Origin: Nitrospirota bacterium
Lineage (GTDB): Bacteria; Nitrospirota; Nitrospiria; Nitrospirales; UBA8639
DNA: 38,407 nt
Direction of reading: 5' to 3'
Assembly: GCA_027623995.1 (NCBI GenBank)
Contig: JAQBUF010000030.1
Location: 1-38,407, forward strand
Positions 15,515 through 24,582 of the stretch are shown here, one piece after another (within the stretch, counting starts at the first letter, position 1; every line of letters starts with the position of its first letter). The notes under the pieces were generated by a model that saw nothing but the letters and a program-made list of their open reading frames with translations, did not search any database and was not told the DNA's origin. The translations under genes were made by a program, and so were the position numbers.

Positions 15515-15790
15515 GGGTCGTGCTCCTTTTTGGTGAATGTGGTCCTGTGTTGGTGATGTGGTATCAAGGGCCAGGCGGTTTTGCAAGCCTTTTGTCAGTT
15601 CTCCCGATAGAGTCCAGACAAGGTGCGACATGTGATGTCCGTCGTTGGCGGATTTAGGCACGACGCTGAAGGCTGGGAACCCTTCTTTTACCTCTGAATG
15701 CTCCACGAACATTTTCTGAGACTCTCCACTGACATTTCTGTGGTGGATGGGTCTCGTGTAGCCACAACTGTCTATAGGAGTACCTTTGTG

Positions 15791-16759
15791 ATGAATCGGG
15801 AATGGACTATTGAGTTACGTCGCCGGCTCCACGGAATAGGCCAGGTGTGGTATCACATTGGACTGGTGAGTGTGAGTGCGACGATTGCGATGTTGCTACC
15901 GTATTCGGCCCAAACGTTTTTGACGTATTGGGAATTGGTCAAAAACGAAAAGGTCTATGTGGTGTCGGCCGAAATCGCCGTCGCGGTGGTATTGATTGTG
16001 GTGTTAAATTTCCTTGGGCGTAGCATTCGGGATGCTAAACTTGCGAAGTCGGCCCGTGGCGCAGGGTTGGTGCATGTGTTTCCAGGTGGCCGGCGGGCCT
16101 CGCCGACTCGCATTACGTCGTTGATTCAGGATCATGGTTTTCCCAGGCATCTGATGATTATCGGTTCGACCGGCGGGACATTTGTGGACCCGAAAGGTGA
16201 TTTGCATCAGGTGTTAAAGCATTGCCTGGAGGCGAAGATCTTGTTGCTGAATCCCATCAGTGAGAATGCTCGGGTGCGGGCCCAGTCAATATTACATCCA
16301 GACATTACCTTGGAAAGTTTAATGGCACACACTAAGGCGAGTATTGATTTCCTGAAGATCCTTCGTGCGGCACAAAAGAAGGTGACGGTGAAGTTTTATT
16401 CGGACGATCCGAATGTGAAACTGGCGATTCTCGGAGATCATATTTGGTTGCAGCACTACCACACGAATTTGGATATTCAAGATATGCCGATGTATGCCTT
16501 TCAATACAACCCCAAGGAGCATGTGTTGTACACGATTTTTTACCAGCATTTCGTGGAGAAGTGGGAGCATCTCGACACGCCCGAGTATGATTTGGAAACC
16601 GATGCGTTGGTGTATCGTTGGGAAGATGGCACGGAAAAGCGACGTGTGCCTTTTTCTTGGGATGGAGTCCCGCCGTTAGCTCACCCACAAGTATTGCATA
16701 ATTTCGTTCCTGCGCCTAATGATGTAGAGATGAGGGGAGTGCCTGTGCCGTCGACCTAG
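15791..16759 (+). CDS. Membrane-anchored protein of unknown function
   Basis: From the Met at 15791 (AGGAG about 9 bp upstream) the protein is 322 residues. Two hydrophobic segments (about 22-45, LVSVSATIAMLLPYSAQTFL, and about 58-75, VSAEIAVAVVLIVVLNFLG) are followed by a soluble domain of about 240 residues. The domain has HLMIIGSTGGTF, a KILLLNPISENARVRAQSI strand and KFYSDDPNVKLAILGDHIWLQHY. The last strand resembles the sensor-like or phospholipase-D-like superfamily, but the HKD motif is absent. It may be a catalytically dead relative used for binding. It has no operon partner. Confidence 0.6.
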   Translation: MNREWTIELRRRLHGIGQVWYHIGLVSVSATIAMLLPYSAQTFLTYWELVKNEKVYVVSAEIAVAVVLIVVLNFLGRSIRDAKLAKSARGAGLVHVFPGGRRASPTRITSLIQDHGFPRHLMIIGSTGGTFVDPKGDLHQVLKHCLEAKILLLNPISENARVRAQSILHPDITLESLMAHTKASIDFLKILRAAQKKVTVKFYSDDPNVKLAILGDHIWLQHYHTNLDIQDMPMYAFQYNPKEHVLYTIFYQHFVEKWEHLDTPEYDLETDALVYRWEDGTEKRRVPFSWDGVPPLAHPQVLHNFVPAPNDVEMRGVPVPST

Positions 16760-16890
16760 GGGATCTATTGTCGGTACATTTCGAAAGTGGCAATTTGCTC
16801 AAGAAGCGTGATACAAATGATTGTGGCTCTGGAGTATAGGAGCGGGTTGTTATTTGAGTCTTGATATGGATACGGGGGGACGAACAATTC

Positions 16891-17526
16891 ATGGCTGATC
16901 AATGGATGCTTCGGGGTGTGGAGTTTACGAACTGCAACTGTTCCTATGGCTGTGGCTGTCAATTTAATGCCCCCTCGACGAAAGGGTTTTGTGAGGCGAT
17001 TGGTTCGGGCCATATTGAAGAGGGGTATTTTAACGAGATACGATTGGATGGGCTCAACTTTGTGATGTTGCTTCAATGGCCAGGTGAGATTCCTGCCGGA
17101 AACGGAAAGCAACAAATCTTGATCGATGAGCGGGCCGATGAGGATCAGCGCGAAGCCATGAGGAAGATTTTACATGGGGAGTCTACTAAACCAGGTTCCA
17201 CGCATTTCTTTGTGTTCAACAGTACGATGTCCACGGTGTTGGATCCTCAGTATGTCCCCATTGAATTGGAGATTGATGTGAATGCGCGGCAGGCGAAGGT
17301 CACAGTGCCTGGACTGGTGGAGTCAACGGGTGTGCCGATTACGAATCCTTTCACAGGTGGTCCGTATCAAGCGCGTATCAATTTGCCTGAGGGGTTTGAG
17401 TACACTGTCGCTGAAATAGGCAATGGCACAACGAAAGCTCAAGCTGGAGTGACGTTAAATCTCACCGACAGCTATGGGCAGTTTAATATTCTGCATATGA
17501 ATCAGGATGGGGTGATACGGGCCTGA
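16891..17526 (+). CDS. DUF1326 domain protein
   Basis: From the Met at 16891 the 211-residue protein starts MADQWMLRGVEFTNCNCSYGCGCQFNAPST, with four clustered cysteines (CNC..GCGC) typical of DUF1326. The rest is a beta-rich domain including VLDPQYVPIELEIDV. The family is uncharacterised; the Cys cluster suggests metal or redox binding. A GGGGGA run 10 bp upstream supports this start. The gene is followed after 42 bp by a DUF2182 membrane protein, a neighbour pair seen repeatedly in other bacteria, so the two probably act together. Confidence 0.88.
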   Translation: MADQWMLRGVEFTNCNCSYGCGCQFNAPSTKGFCEAIGSGHIEEGYFNEIRLDGLNFVMLLQWPGEIPAGNGKQQILIDERADEDQREAMRKILHGESTKPGSTHFFVFNSTMSTVLDPQYVPIELEIDVNARQAKVTVPGLVESTGVPITNPFTGGPYQARINLPEGFEYTVAEIGNGTTKAQAGVTLNLTDSYGQFNILHMNQDGVIRA

Positions 17527-17568
17527 TCTTTTCTCTTGCCGTATTCCTCTATCCCCTTGTCCTTTCCC

Positions 17569-18345
17569 ATGTTTGCCTCTTCTCCTCTCTCTCTACCTAC
17601 ACGTGATCGGATTGCCATTGTTTCAGCGCTTGTTGGCGTGACGGTATTGGCTTGGGCGTACATTTTGTATGTGTGGGCCATGATGCCCGCCATGAATATG
17701 GACGCGCCGGATTCGATGATGGAAATCCTTCCGTGGATGCCGGCAGATTTCGTGTTCATGTTTTTTATGTGGGCGATCATGATGGTGGGGATGATGCTTC
17801 CGAGCGCGGCACCGATGACGATGCTGTATGCGGGCATGGTGCGGAAGGCCGAACGCCATGGAACGCCAATGCCCTCGACGGCAGCCTTTGTTTCCGGGTA
17901 CTTGGCGATGTGGTGTGTGTTTAGTGTTGGTGCGACGTTGTTGCAATGGGGCCTACATCAAGCGGCCTTGCTTTCGTCAATGATGATAACGAAGAGTCAA
18001 GTGCTTGGCGGAGGGTTGTTGCTGATGGCCGGGCTGTATCAACTCACGCCGTGGAAAAATGTGTGTCTAGATCATTGCCGTTCGCCTGCGCATTTCTTTT
18101 CCCACCATTGGCGGCCTGGTGTCAGTGGAGCCTTTCGTTTGGGATTAGAGCATGGTGCGTTTTGTCTTGGCTGCTGCTGGGCATTGATGGGGCTGCTTTT
18201 TTTTGGCGGCGTGATGAACTTGCTGTGGATCGCAGGGATTGCCATTTTTGTGTTTCTTGAAAAAGTGTTGCCGTTTGGTGTGTGGGGCGGTCGCTTGGCT
18301 GGTGGCGGATTGATCGCTCTTGGGCTTCTTGTTCTTCTATTATAG
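17569..18345 (+). CDS. DUF2182 integral membrane protein
   Basis: The 258-residue protein has about six or seven hydrophobic helices, the first at about 10-30. The Met-rich segment WAMMPAMNMDAPDSMMEILP lies between helices 1 and 2. FMWAIMMVGMMLPSAAPM and the central HCRSPAHFF, GLEHGAFCLGCCWALMGLLF are DUF2182 hallmarks, with His and Cys facing the membrane. Met, His and Cys enrichment suggests copper or other metal handling, but this is inference. I use the Met at 17569; an upstream TTG at 17536 is also in frame. It is the partner of the DUF1326 gene just upstream. Confidence 0.88.
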   Translation: MFASSPLSLPTRDRIAIVSALVGVTVLAWAYILYVWAMMPAMNMDAPDSMMEILPWMPADFVFMFFMWAIMMVGMMLPSAAPMTMLYAGMVRKAERHGTPMPSTAAFVSGYLAMWCVFSVGATLLQWGLHQAALLSSMMITKSQVLGGGLLLMAGLYQLTPWKNVCLDHCRSPAHFFSHHWRPGVSGAFRLGLEHGAFCLGCCWALMGLLFFGGVMNLLWIAGIAIFVFLEKVLPFGVWGGRLAGGGLIALGLLVLLL

Positions 18346-18358
18346 GTGCTGCCATCAT

Positions 18359-18844
18359 TTACTCTTTGGCTTCGTTGTGTTTCTCTGCGGTGTTCTTTTT
18401 CCCTTCCGACATCTGGTAGTTTTCAAATTCTTCTCCGGTCACTTCGTGAGGATTATCCATCCCTGAGACTATCCTGTGGAGGGTCACCATGGTTCGAGAA
18501 TAGGTCTCTTCCTCCTGCCTGACCGTAAAGGTCTCTCCTTTTGTGTAGATATATTCTTTGGGGGCGAACCCAAATCTCACCAAAAGATAATAGTCTCCAG
18601 GAGCCAGTCGGATTCTCTTTTTTTGATCGAGAGGAATTTTTGCGACGGCTTTCGTCGGGCCGACTGTTTTGACTAAGACGAATTGGCCTGAATCGTTTTG
18701 GATGGTGAGGAGATTCCCTGCCTTTTGAGCTTGGCTGATGGCGATAGGCGCAAGGAGGCTATATGTGAGCAGAAGCACCATCGTGACCCATCGGTGGGGG
18801 AATGTTTTTGTCGAAGTCTGTTGGCTGAGTCGATACACGGTCAA
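18359..18844 (-). CDS. Secreted protein of unknown function
   Basis: The 161-residue product has an N-terminal basic region and a hydrophobic segment (VTMVLLLTYSLLAPIAISQAQ, cleavage near 40). A small beta-sheet domain follows (LLTIQNDSGQFVLVKTVG, IRLAPGDYYLLVRFG), similar to PEGA-like or carboxypeptidase-regulatory-like folds. The last 25 residues are charged. It converges with the DUF2182 gene at 18345, leaving 13 bp between them. No function can be assigned. Confidence 0.6.
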   Translation of the reverse strand: MTVYRLSQQTSTKTFPHRWVTMVLLLTYSLLAPIAISQAQKAGNLLTIQNDSGQFVLVKTVGPTKAVAKIPLDQKKRIRLAPGDYYLLVRFGFAPKEYIYTKGETFTVRQEEETYSRTMVTLHRIVSGMDNPHEVTGEEFENYQMSEGKKNTAEKHNEAKE

Positions 18845-18856
18845 TGTGATTTCTCC

Positions 18857-19171
18857 TTAACTCGGTGGAAGTAGTGGCCCGGCCCATTGTCCTTTGACGC
18901 GTTGCACATCAACTAAATTGTTGGGTGGCCCAAGGTCGGCCATGAGTTTGGTGTCAATCCGGCCGTGACTCACGAGCAAAAGCTGCGGTTCGCTAATGCC
19001 TGGTGGTTTAAACCAGTACCATCCAGGACAATCGGGAATGGCCTCACTCCAGTTTGGGACCACATGGCGCAGTTCTCGTTCGAGTTTTGTTTGCACTTGA
19101 GATGCATCATGGTCACCTAAGATTGGACGAAGGACATCGTAGAGTGCTTCAGCATGGGCTCGTAAGGTCAT
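18857..19171 (-). CDS. Hypothetical soluble protein
   Basis: From the Met at 19171 the 104-residue protein starts MTLRAHAEALYDVLRPILGD. It has a helical first half and a Trp/Pro-rich second half (CPGWYWFKPPG, QWAGPLLPPS). There is no signal peptide or known motif. It lies 12 bp upstream of the secreted-protein gene on the same strand and may be co-transcribed with it. An in-frame Met 12 codons earlier is less likely because those codons are Arg/Ser/Glu-rich and lack a ribosome site. Confidence 0.5.
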   Translation of the reverse strand: MTLRAHAEALYDVLRPILGDHDASQVQTKLERELRHVVPNWSEAIPDCPGWYWFKPPGISEPQLLLVSHGRIDTKLMADLGPPNNLVDVQRVKGQWAGPLLPPS

Positions 19172-19268
19172 GGTGTTACTTTCGCTTCTTTCCCTTAGAA
19201 ATGGCAACCCACTTCAATTCTCGTACTCTCCTTGTTTGCGTCAAGGACTCAAGGGTGGGGTGGCTCAG

Positions 19269-20255
19269 TTATAAATTGACCCAGGTCATGCCTACTTCGG
19301 GATAGCGGTCGCCTGCGGCCACTCCAAGAGGCGCGATGTGATTGATGTGTGTTAAATCCTCTGGAGAAAGACAAATATCGAGAGCTGTAATATTACTTTC
19401 AAGATGAGTCCGTTTCGTCGTGCCAGGGATAGGAATAATGTCTTTGCCTTGCGTGAGGACCCAGGCGAGGGCAAGTTGAGCTGGAGTGCATCGTTTCTTA
19501 TTGGCTAGGCCTTCAATGGCTTCCACGAGTTGTAAGTTCTTCTGAAAGTTCTCTGGTCGAAAACGTGGATTCTTTCGACGCGAATCTTTGTCATCCAAGT
19601 CTTCGGGTTTAGCGATGTTGTGTGCCAGGAACCCTCGCCCCAGTGGACTATAGGGTACGAAGCCAATGCCCAGTTCACGGCAGGTTGGAAGTATTTCTTC
19701 TTCAGGATCGCGAGTCCACAATGAGTATTCCGATTGTAGGGCAGCAATAGGATGGACCGCATGGGCTTTTCGTAGAGTCTGGGCGCTGGCTTCAGAAAGC
19801 CCCAGGTATCGGACCTTTCCAGCATGAACGAGGTCTGCCATGGCACCCACGGTGTCTTCAATTGGCGTGTCTGGATCAACGCGGTGCTGGTAGTAGAGGT
19901 CGATCACCTCAACCCCGAGCCGTTTGAGACTCGCTTCGCAGGCTGATCGGACATAGTCCGGTCGACTATTGACGCCAACAAATTCACCATGGTCGTTCCT
20001 GACGATACCAAACTTTGTTGCTAGAATAATTTTCGAACGATGTTCTTTGAGAGCGGCTCCCACAAATTCTTCATTTCGACCTTGGCCATAAATATCTGCG
20101 GTGTCAAAAAAGTTCAGGCCGCGCTCGATGGCCAGATGCAATGTGGCAAGTGCTTCCTGTTGGTTGGCTTGTCCATAAAACTCGGACATGCTCATGCATC
20201 CGAGTCCCAAGGCTGAGACCGTCAATTCACTCGTTCCTAGTTGTCGTTGTTTCAT
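19269..20255 (-). CDS. Aldo/keto reductase
   Basis: The 328-residue TIM-barrel oxidoreductase has the complete catalytic tetrad: Asp51 and Tyr56 ([12 protein letters not shown]), Lys81 (ILATKFG) and His124 (YYQHRVDP). Later strands include [11 protein letters not shown] and [15 protein letters not shown] for NADP binding. It belongs to the AKR13-like group of general stress reductases that act on aldehydes or quinones. Its start is 4 bp from the stop of the TerC gene on the same strand, so both belong to one transcript. Confidence 0.95.
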   Translation of the reverse strand: MKQRQLGTSELTVSALGLGCMSMSEFYGQANQQEALATLHLAIERGLNFFDTADIYGQGRNEEFVGAALKEHRSKIILATKFGIVRNDHGEFVGVNSRPDYVRSACEASLKRLGVEVIDLYYQHRVDPDTPIEDTVGAMADLVHAGKVRYLGLSEASAQTLRKAHAVHPIAALQSEYSLWTRDPEEEILPTCRELGIGFVPYSPLGRGFLAHNIAKPEDLDDKDSRRKNPRFRPENFQKNLQLVEAIEGLANKKRCTPAQLALAWVLTQGKDIIPIPGTTKRTHLESNITALDICLSPEDLTHINHIAPLGVAAGDRYPEVGMTWVNL

Positions 20256-20258
20256 GAG

Positions 20259-21002
20259 TTATTCCGCATAGCGTTGTCGCAGTTTAACCGGTGGCTTTCG
20301 ATGACGACGAATCTTGGTGTTCAACATTTCGACAAAGACTGAGAACGCCATCGCAAAGTAAATATACCCTTTTGGGATATGGAAGTGCAGCCCTTCGCCT
20401 ATGAGCATCACCCCCACCAACAGTAGAAAGCTCAACGCGAGCATTTTGATCGTCGGATGTTGGTCGATAAATTCGCTAATGGCTCCTGAGGCTGCCATCA
20501 TCACGAGGACCGCAATGACAATCGCTGTGGCCATGACGCTCACCTGATCGACCATACCAACTGCTGTGATCACGGAGTCCAAAGAGAACACGATATCGAG
20601 AAGAGCGATTTGTACAATGATCGCTCCAAAGGTGGCGGCTCCACGTGTTGTCCCGTGATCTTCTTCCCCTTCCAACTTGTCATGAATTTCTAGAGTACTT
20701 TTCCCCAAAAGGAAGAGGCCACCCACGATGAGAATGATGTCACGCCCGGAGATTTCATATGCAAAGACCGTTAAGAGGGGAGCAGTGAGGCCCATTAACC
20801 ATGCCAAGGAAAATAGGAGCAATAATCGTGTGCCCATTGCGACCCCTAATCCCCAGAACCGTGCACGAGGCTGTTCGGGTTTTGGCAGTTTTGAGGCCAA
20901 GATGGAAATGAAGATAATGTTGTCGATTCCTAATACGATTTCGAGGGCTGTTAGGGTGCCTAAGGCAAGCCAGGCTTGAGGGTCGGCTAACCAACTGATC
21001 AT
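20259..21002 (-). CDS. TerC-family integral membrane protein
   Basis: The 247-residue protein has about seven transmembrane helices and the TerC signatures: LTALEIVLGIDNIIFISIL in helix 1 and LLDIVFSLDSVITAVGM in a middle helix, each with a membrane Asp. The C-terminus is basic (KIRRHRKPPVKLRQRYAE). TerC relatives have been linked to tellurite resistance and to manganese export. The Met at 21002 is preceded by AAAGGAG. It is followed after 4 bp by the aldo/keto reductase. Confidence 0.93.
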   Translation of the reverse strand: MISWLADPQAWLALGTLTALEIVLGIDNIIFISILASKLPKPEQPRARFWGLGVAMGTRLLLLFSLAWLMGLTAPLLTVFAYEISGRDIILIVGGLFLLGKSTLEIHDKLEGEEDHGTTRGAATFGAIIVQIALLDIVFSLDSVITAVGMVDQVSVMATAIVIAVLVMMAASGAISEFIDQHPTIKMLALSFLLLVGVMLIGEGLHFHIPKGYIYFAMAFSVFVEMLNTKIRRHRKPPVKLRQRYAE

Positions 21003-21105
21003 GGATGCTCTCCTTTTCTCTGTAATCGTTCTGCGTCAACAGCAGGACGGATAAGTCTTGAACGTTGGGGCAGGTACCGTATGGGCATGAATATTTTATT
21101 CTTGG

Positions 21106-21435
21106 TTAGGTGCGGGGGCTGTACATCAATATAGCGACGCCGCTTAGGCACAGTATCCCGCCGATCACATCAAATCGGTCAGGCCGGGTTCCATCAAGTG
21201 CCCATCCCCAAAGTAACGACAGGATAATAAACATTCCGCCATACGCCGCATAGACTCGTCCAAAGTGTGCATGTTGTAATGTGGGAATGACGCCGTAGGT
21301 CATCAAGAAGATTCCGCCGAGAATCCCCACGCCCATTGGTTTTCCTTCGCGAAGCCATTGCCACACCAAATAGCCTCCGCCGATCTCGCACAGTCCAGCC
21401 AACACAAATAGTCCAAGGGAAACGGGGATTGTCAT
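21106..21435 (-). CDS. YnfA/UPF0060 family membrane protein
   Basis: The 109-residue protein has four transmembrane helices and the family motifs [17 protein letters not shown] in helix 1, then [21 protein letters not shown] and [16 protein letters not shown]. The family is a small multidrug-type fold without a firmly known substrate. It stands alone with AGGAGG 8 bp before its start. About 100 bp separate it from the TerC gene. Confidence 0.93.
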   Translation of the reverse strand: MTIPVSLGLFVLAGLCEIGGGYLVWQWLREGKPMGVGILGGIFLMTYGVIPTLQHAHFGRVYAAYGGMFIILSLLWGWALDGTRPDRFDVIGGILCLSGVAILMYSPRT

Positions 21436-21590
21436 GTTTGATCCCTCCTAATAGATGTTCAACGTGGGTATTATGAAGTTGGTTCTTGCTCGTGTCTATG
21501 TGTATGATCGATCATCTACATTTCCCCTTGGGATAAAACAAAGCCCTAACACCGATTCGTATGACTCAATTGTCTGAAGGAGCGAAGCCA

Positions 21591-22259
21591 ATGAATCAGT
21601 CTGCATCGTCGAGAATTGGGATAATGAGTGTCGGGTTATTGTTGGTCATGGTGTGTACTGGCTGCCAAACGGCTTATTACGGGGCCATGGAAAAACTGGG
21701 ATATCACAAACGAGATATTTTGGTGTCTGACGTGCAAAAGGCGCGTGATTCTCAGGAGGATGCCAAGGAACAATTTAAATCGGCGTTGGAACAATTTTCC
21801 ACTGTGTTAAATTTTAAAGGGGGAGCGTTACAGGAAAAATATGAGACATTGAATGCCGAGTATGAGCGTAGCGACAGCAAAGCCCAGGCCGTTCATGACC
21901 GTATCGCTTCAGTGGAAAATGTCTCCGAGGCGTTGTTCGATGAATGGGTAATTGAGTTGGGACAGTATTCGAAAGCGAGCCTGAAACGTGCGAGCCAACA
22001 AACGTTAGACCAAACACGCAAACAATATTCTCAATTGATTAAAGCCATGAAGCAGGCGGAAAAGAAGATGGGGCCTGTTATCGCGGCCTTCAAAGATCAA
22101 GTCCTGTTTCTCAAGCATAATTTGAATGCGCAAGCCATTGTGTCCCTAAAACAAGAACTGGTTTCTGTGGAAGGCGACATTTCGTCGTTGATCAAAGAGA
22201 TGGAAGCTTCGATCAAAGAGGCGGATTCATTTATTGTCTCGATGCAAGAAAAGGGCTAG
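21591..22259 (+). CDS. DUF2959 lipoprotein
   Basis: From the Met at 21591 (GAAGGAG 7 bp upstream) the 222-residue product has a signal peptide with lipobox VCTGC near residue 25. Then comes AYYGAMEKLGYHKRDILVSDV, the typical DUF2959 opening, and a long helical coiled-coil body (AKEQFKSALEQF, VHDRIASVE, LKQELVSVEGDISSLIKEM). It is predicted to be anchored to the outer or inner membrane. Its role is unknown. A broken GlsB-type gene follows on the same strand. Confidence 0.88.
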   Translation: MNQSASSRIGIMSVGLLLVMVCTGCQTAYYGAMEKLGYHKRDILVSDVQKARDSQEDAKEQFKSALEQFSTVLNFKGGALQEKYETLNAEYERSDSKAQAVHDRIASVENVSEALFDEWVIELGQYSKASLKRASQQTLDQTRKQYSQLIKAMKQAEKKMGPVIAAFKDQVLFLKHNLNAQAIVSLKQELVSVEGDISSLIKEMEASIKEADSFIVSMQEKG

Positions 22260-22297
22260 ATGTTCGGAGCGATTGAGCTTCCAACAAGGAGAATCTC

Positions 22298-22534
22298 ATG
22301 GGAATTATCGCGTGGGTTGATTTCTGGGATTGCGGTCAAGCTCATTATGCCAGGGAAAGACCTAGGCGGAATGGTGTTTACGATCTTCATTGGCATCGCC
22401 GGAGCATTGCTTGGTGGTACGATTAGTTCTCTGTTTGGTTTTGGGGTTGTAACTGGTTTTATCTTGGCAGTTTGGCTTTCGCGATTGGGGGCGCATTGTT
22501 GCTCCAAATTGCATACAGAAAGTGGAAGGGATAG
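22298..22534 (+). pseudogene. GlsB/YeaQ/YmgE-family membrane protein, frameshifted
   Basis: The real start is ATG at 22298 with AAGGAG 7 bp upstream and reads MGIIAWV, the usual family opening. Then the frame is lost: LISGIAVKLIMPGKDLGGMV and FIGIAGALLGG are in another frame. After VVTGF the frame shifts again to YLGSLAFAIGGALLLQIAYR, ending KWKG with a stop at 22532-22534. Fitted together the pieces give a normal protein of about 80 residues with three transmembrane helices. The first lesion is a small deletion after codon 7, the second a missing base in the T-run near 22458. The family is a small stress-induced membrane protein of uncertain role. Confidence 0.75.
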
Positions 22535-22967
22535 AGGGCCGAGGCCAATTTTTCTGACCTGAAGGGTTATTTGGTATACGTCGAATAGGAATCGATGGTA
22601 ATTGACAGTAGGGAACTTCTACTGTACTTTGAATGAATTGTTGGCTGAGACGGTCCGGCGGCTTTCAATGGTAGGATGAATCTCGGACCCGCGATCGTAT
22701 CGCGACCAGATCCTGCTCGGAGCGGACTCCCACCTAAGTTCTGCCTCGTTTGGTTTTCTGACTACGTCCACATACGATCCCACTAACAGAGTGTCAGCAC
22801 CTCTTTTCCTTGTATAACAGGGACAGTCTTGCATGGGCATCATTTAAATGATGCTCCGGGGCTTCCGTGCGCAATACGGAGTGGTGTGCCAAGTATGTCC
22901 TTTTCCCAAGGGACCGCAAGAGGCATTCTGTTGGTTTAACTTTTACTTGGGATAAGGAATATCTTTT
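22535..22967. other. Gene-free stretch upstream of the RNA helicase
   Basis: There is no convincing ORF in these 433 bp. Two short hairpins are visible: ACAGTAG/CTACTGT at 22605-22625 and CGCGAT/ATCGCG at 22690-22704. The last 100 bp are likely the promoter and a long leader of the DEAD-box helicase gene, which starts at 22968. Cold- or stress-controlled helicase genes often have long structured leaders, but I see no known riboswitch. Confidence 0.4.
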
Positions 22968-24317
22968 ATGACCGAATCAGTTGCAGTGTCGTTCGAATCT
23001 CTTGGGGTGTCTGCTCCTTTATTGCAGGCTCTCAAAAACGTGGGCTTGATTGAGCCTACTCCTATTCAAATTAAATCCATCCCCGCTGCTCTTGAAGGGC
23101 GTGATGTGTTGGGTTGTGCCCAAACGGGAACCGGGAAAACCGCCGCGTTTGTCATTCCAATGATTGAGCGTTTAATGGCTGGACCCAAAGGTCCGCCGCG
23201 TGCGCTTATTTTGACTCCCACTCGTGAGCTGGCCTTTCAAATTCAAGAGACGATTGAAAAAATTGGACGCTCGCGTCGAATATTTGCCACCCCAATCGTG
23301 GGGGGAGCTGATATGAATGCTCAGATTCGTGGCCTTCGGCAACGGCCTGATATTTTGGTGGCTACCCCTGGGCGGCTGTTAGACCACATGTGGCAAGGAA
23401 CCATTTCATTAAACCAATTGCAGATTGTGGTCTTGGACGAGGCCGATCGAATGTTGGATATGGGCTTTGCCCCGCAGCTCAATCAAATCCTTGATGCCAT
23501 CCCAGAAGAGCGACAGACGTTGCTTTTCTCCGCGACCATGCCTACTAATCTTGGTGATTTAGCTCGGATGTCGTTGAAGGACCCTGTACGTGCGATGGTT
23601 TCCAAATCCGCAACGCCTGCAGAAGGTGTCAATCACGTGCTGCATCACACGACTTCCTCAGATAAGACTCAGTTGTTGTTGATGATCCTTCAAGAAAAGC
23701 AGGAATCGGTGTTGGTGTTCACCAGGACCAAACATCGGGCTGATCGTTTAGGGGAAACCTTGGAGCGTGGAGGCCATCGTGTGGCCGTGTTGCATGGAGG
23801 ACGACGTCTTCCTCAGCGACGAGCTGCGCTTGAAGGATTTCGTCAAGGACGTTTTCAAATATTGGTGGCCACCGATATTGCGGCTCGAGGACTCGATGTC
23901 GCGAATATCGGTCATGTCGTTAACTATGACTTGCCTAATGTTCCAGAAGACTATGTACATCGCATTGGCCGAACCGCGCGAATGAATGCGATTGGGTCTG
24001 CGACGAGTTTTGTCACGGTCGAAGATTACCGATCCTTGCAAGCTATTGAGCGGTTACTTGGATGTGCAGTGCCTTGTGCGCCAGGGAGTCGTCCAGTTGC
24101 TCGACAACGCCCGAACGGAGACACGTCTCGACCGCCAGCCGCGGGTGCACGCTCTGGTCAAAAGCCAGGAGGCGCCTCTGCCAGACCACGTTCCTCTAAT
24201 GGGCCTTCACGGCCAAGGTCGGTAGACGGTCAGAATGGCGATCGTCCAGAAAGGCCGAGAAACTTTAACTCGGCTCGACCACATCGACCTTCGAGTCCTG
24301 CTCCTTCTATCCGATAA
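22968..24317 (+). CDS. DEAD-box ATP-dependent RNA helicase (RhlE-like)
   Basis: The 449-residue protein has all helicase motifs: Q motif EPTPIQIKSIP at 29-39, Walker A AQTGTGKT at 51-58, PTRELAF, DEAD at 157-160, SAT (LLFSATMP), then in the second lobe VLVFTRTK, ATDIAARGLDV and HRIGRTAR. Residues from about 375 form a low-complexity tail rich in Arg, Pro, Ser and Gly, typical of RNA-binding tails in RhlE or CsdA relatives. It unwinds short RNA duplexes in ribosome assembly or mRNA decay. A terminator follows 17 bp after the stop. Confidence 0.95.
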   Translation: MTESVAVSFESLGVSAPLLQALKNVGLIEPTPIQIKSIPAALEGRDVLGCAQTGTGKTAAFVIPMIERLMAGPKGPPRALILTPTRELAFQIQETIEKIGRSRRIFATPIVGGADMNAQIRGLRQRPDILVATPGRLLDHMWQGTISLNQLQIVVLDEADRMLDMGFAPQLNQILDAIPEERQTLLFSATMPTNLGDLARMSLKDPVRAMVSKSATPAEGVNHVLHHTTSSDKTQLLLMILQEKQESVLVFTRTKHRADRLGETLERGGHRVAVLHGGRRLPQRRAALEGFRQGRFQILVATDIAARGLDVANIGHVVNYDLPNVPEDYVHRIGRTARMNAIGSATSFVTVEDYRSLQAIERLLGCAVPCAPGSRPVARQRPNGDTSRPPAAGARSGQKPGGASARPRSSNGPSRPRSVDGQNGDRPERPRNFNSARPHRPSSPAPSIR

Positions 24318-24334
24318 GATGTAGATTCTTGAGA

Positions 24335-24366
24335 GGCCCACCCGCTTTTATAAGAGCGGGTGGGCC
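24335..24366 (+). terminator. Hairpin terminator after the helicase gene
   Basis: GGCCCACCCGCT pairs with AGCGGGTGGGCC around an 8-nt loop, a GC-rich 12-bp stem 17 bp past the stop codon. No strong T-tract follows, but an outer AGATTC/GAATCT pair extends the structure. It could work for both directions. Confidence 0.8.
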
Positions 24367-24582
24367 TTGAATCTTGAGCAACACTGCGTAAAGTCACTAA
24401 CCTTCTCGCTGCTTCCCACACCTGCTTGGGCTCCATTCCCCAAATTCAATTGACTATCAAATATTTCGGTGTGCCAAGTTATTATTGAAACAGCGGTGTA
24501 AACTGTGAAGGGGGACTTGTGTGCCCTAGGGAGTTGAGGTTGTCGAAGAATGTTTTAGGGATGAGGACTTCGAAGGAATTGG

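Noticed and set aside
22619-22843. 74-codon minus-strand ORF
   Set aside because: No ribosome site, no recognisable motif, and mixed composition. It is probably chance in non-coding DNA.
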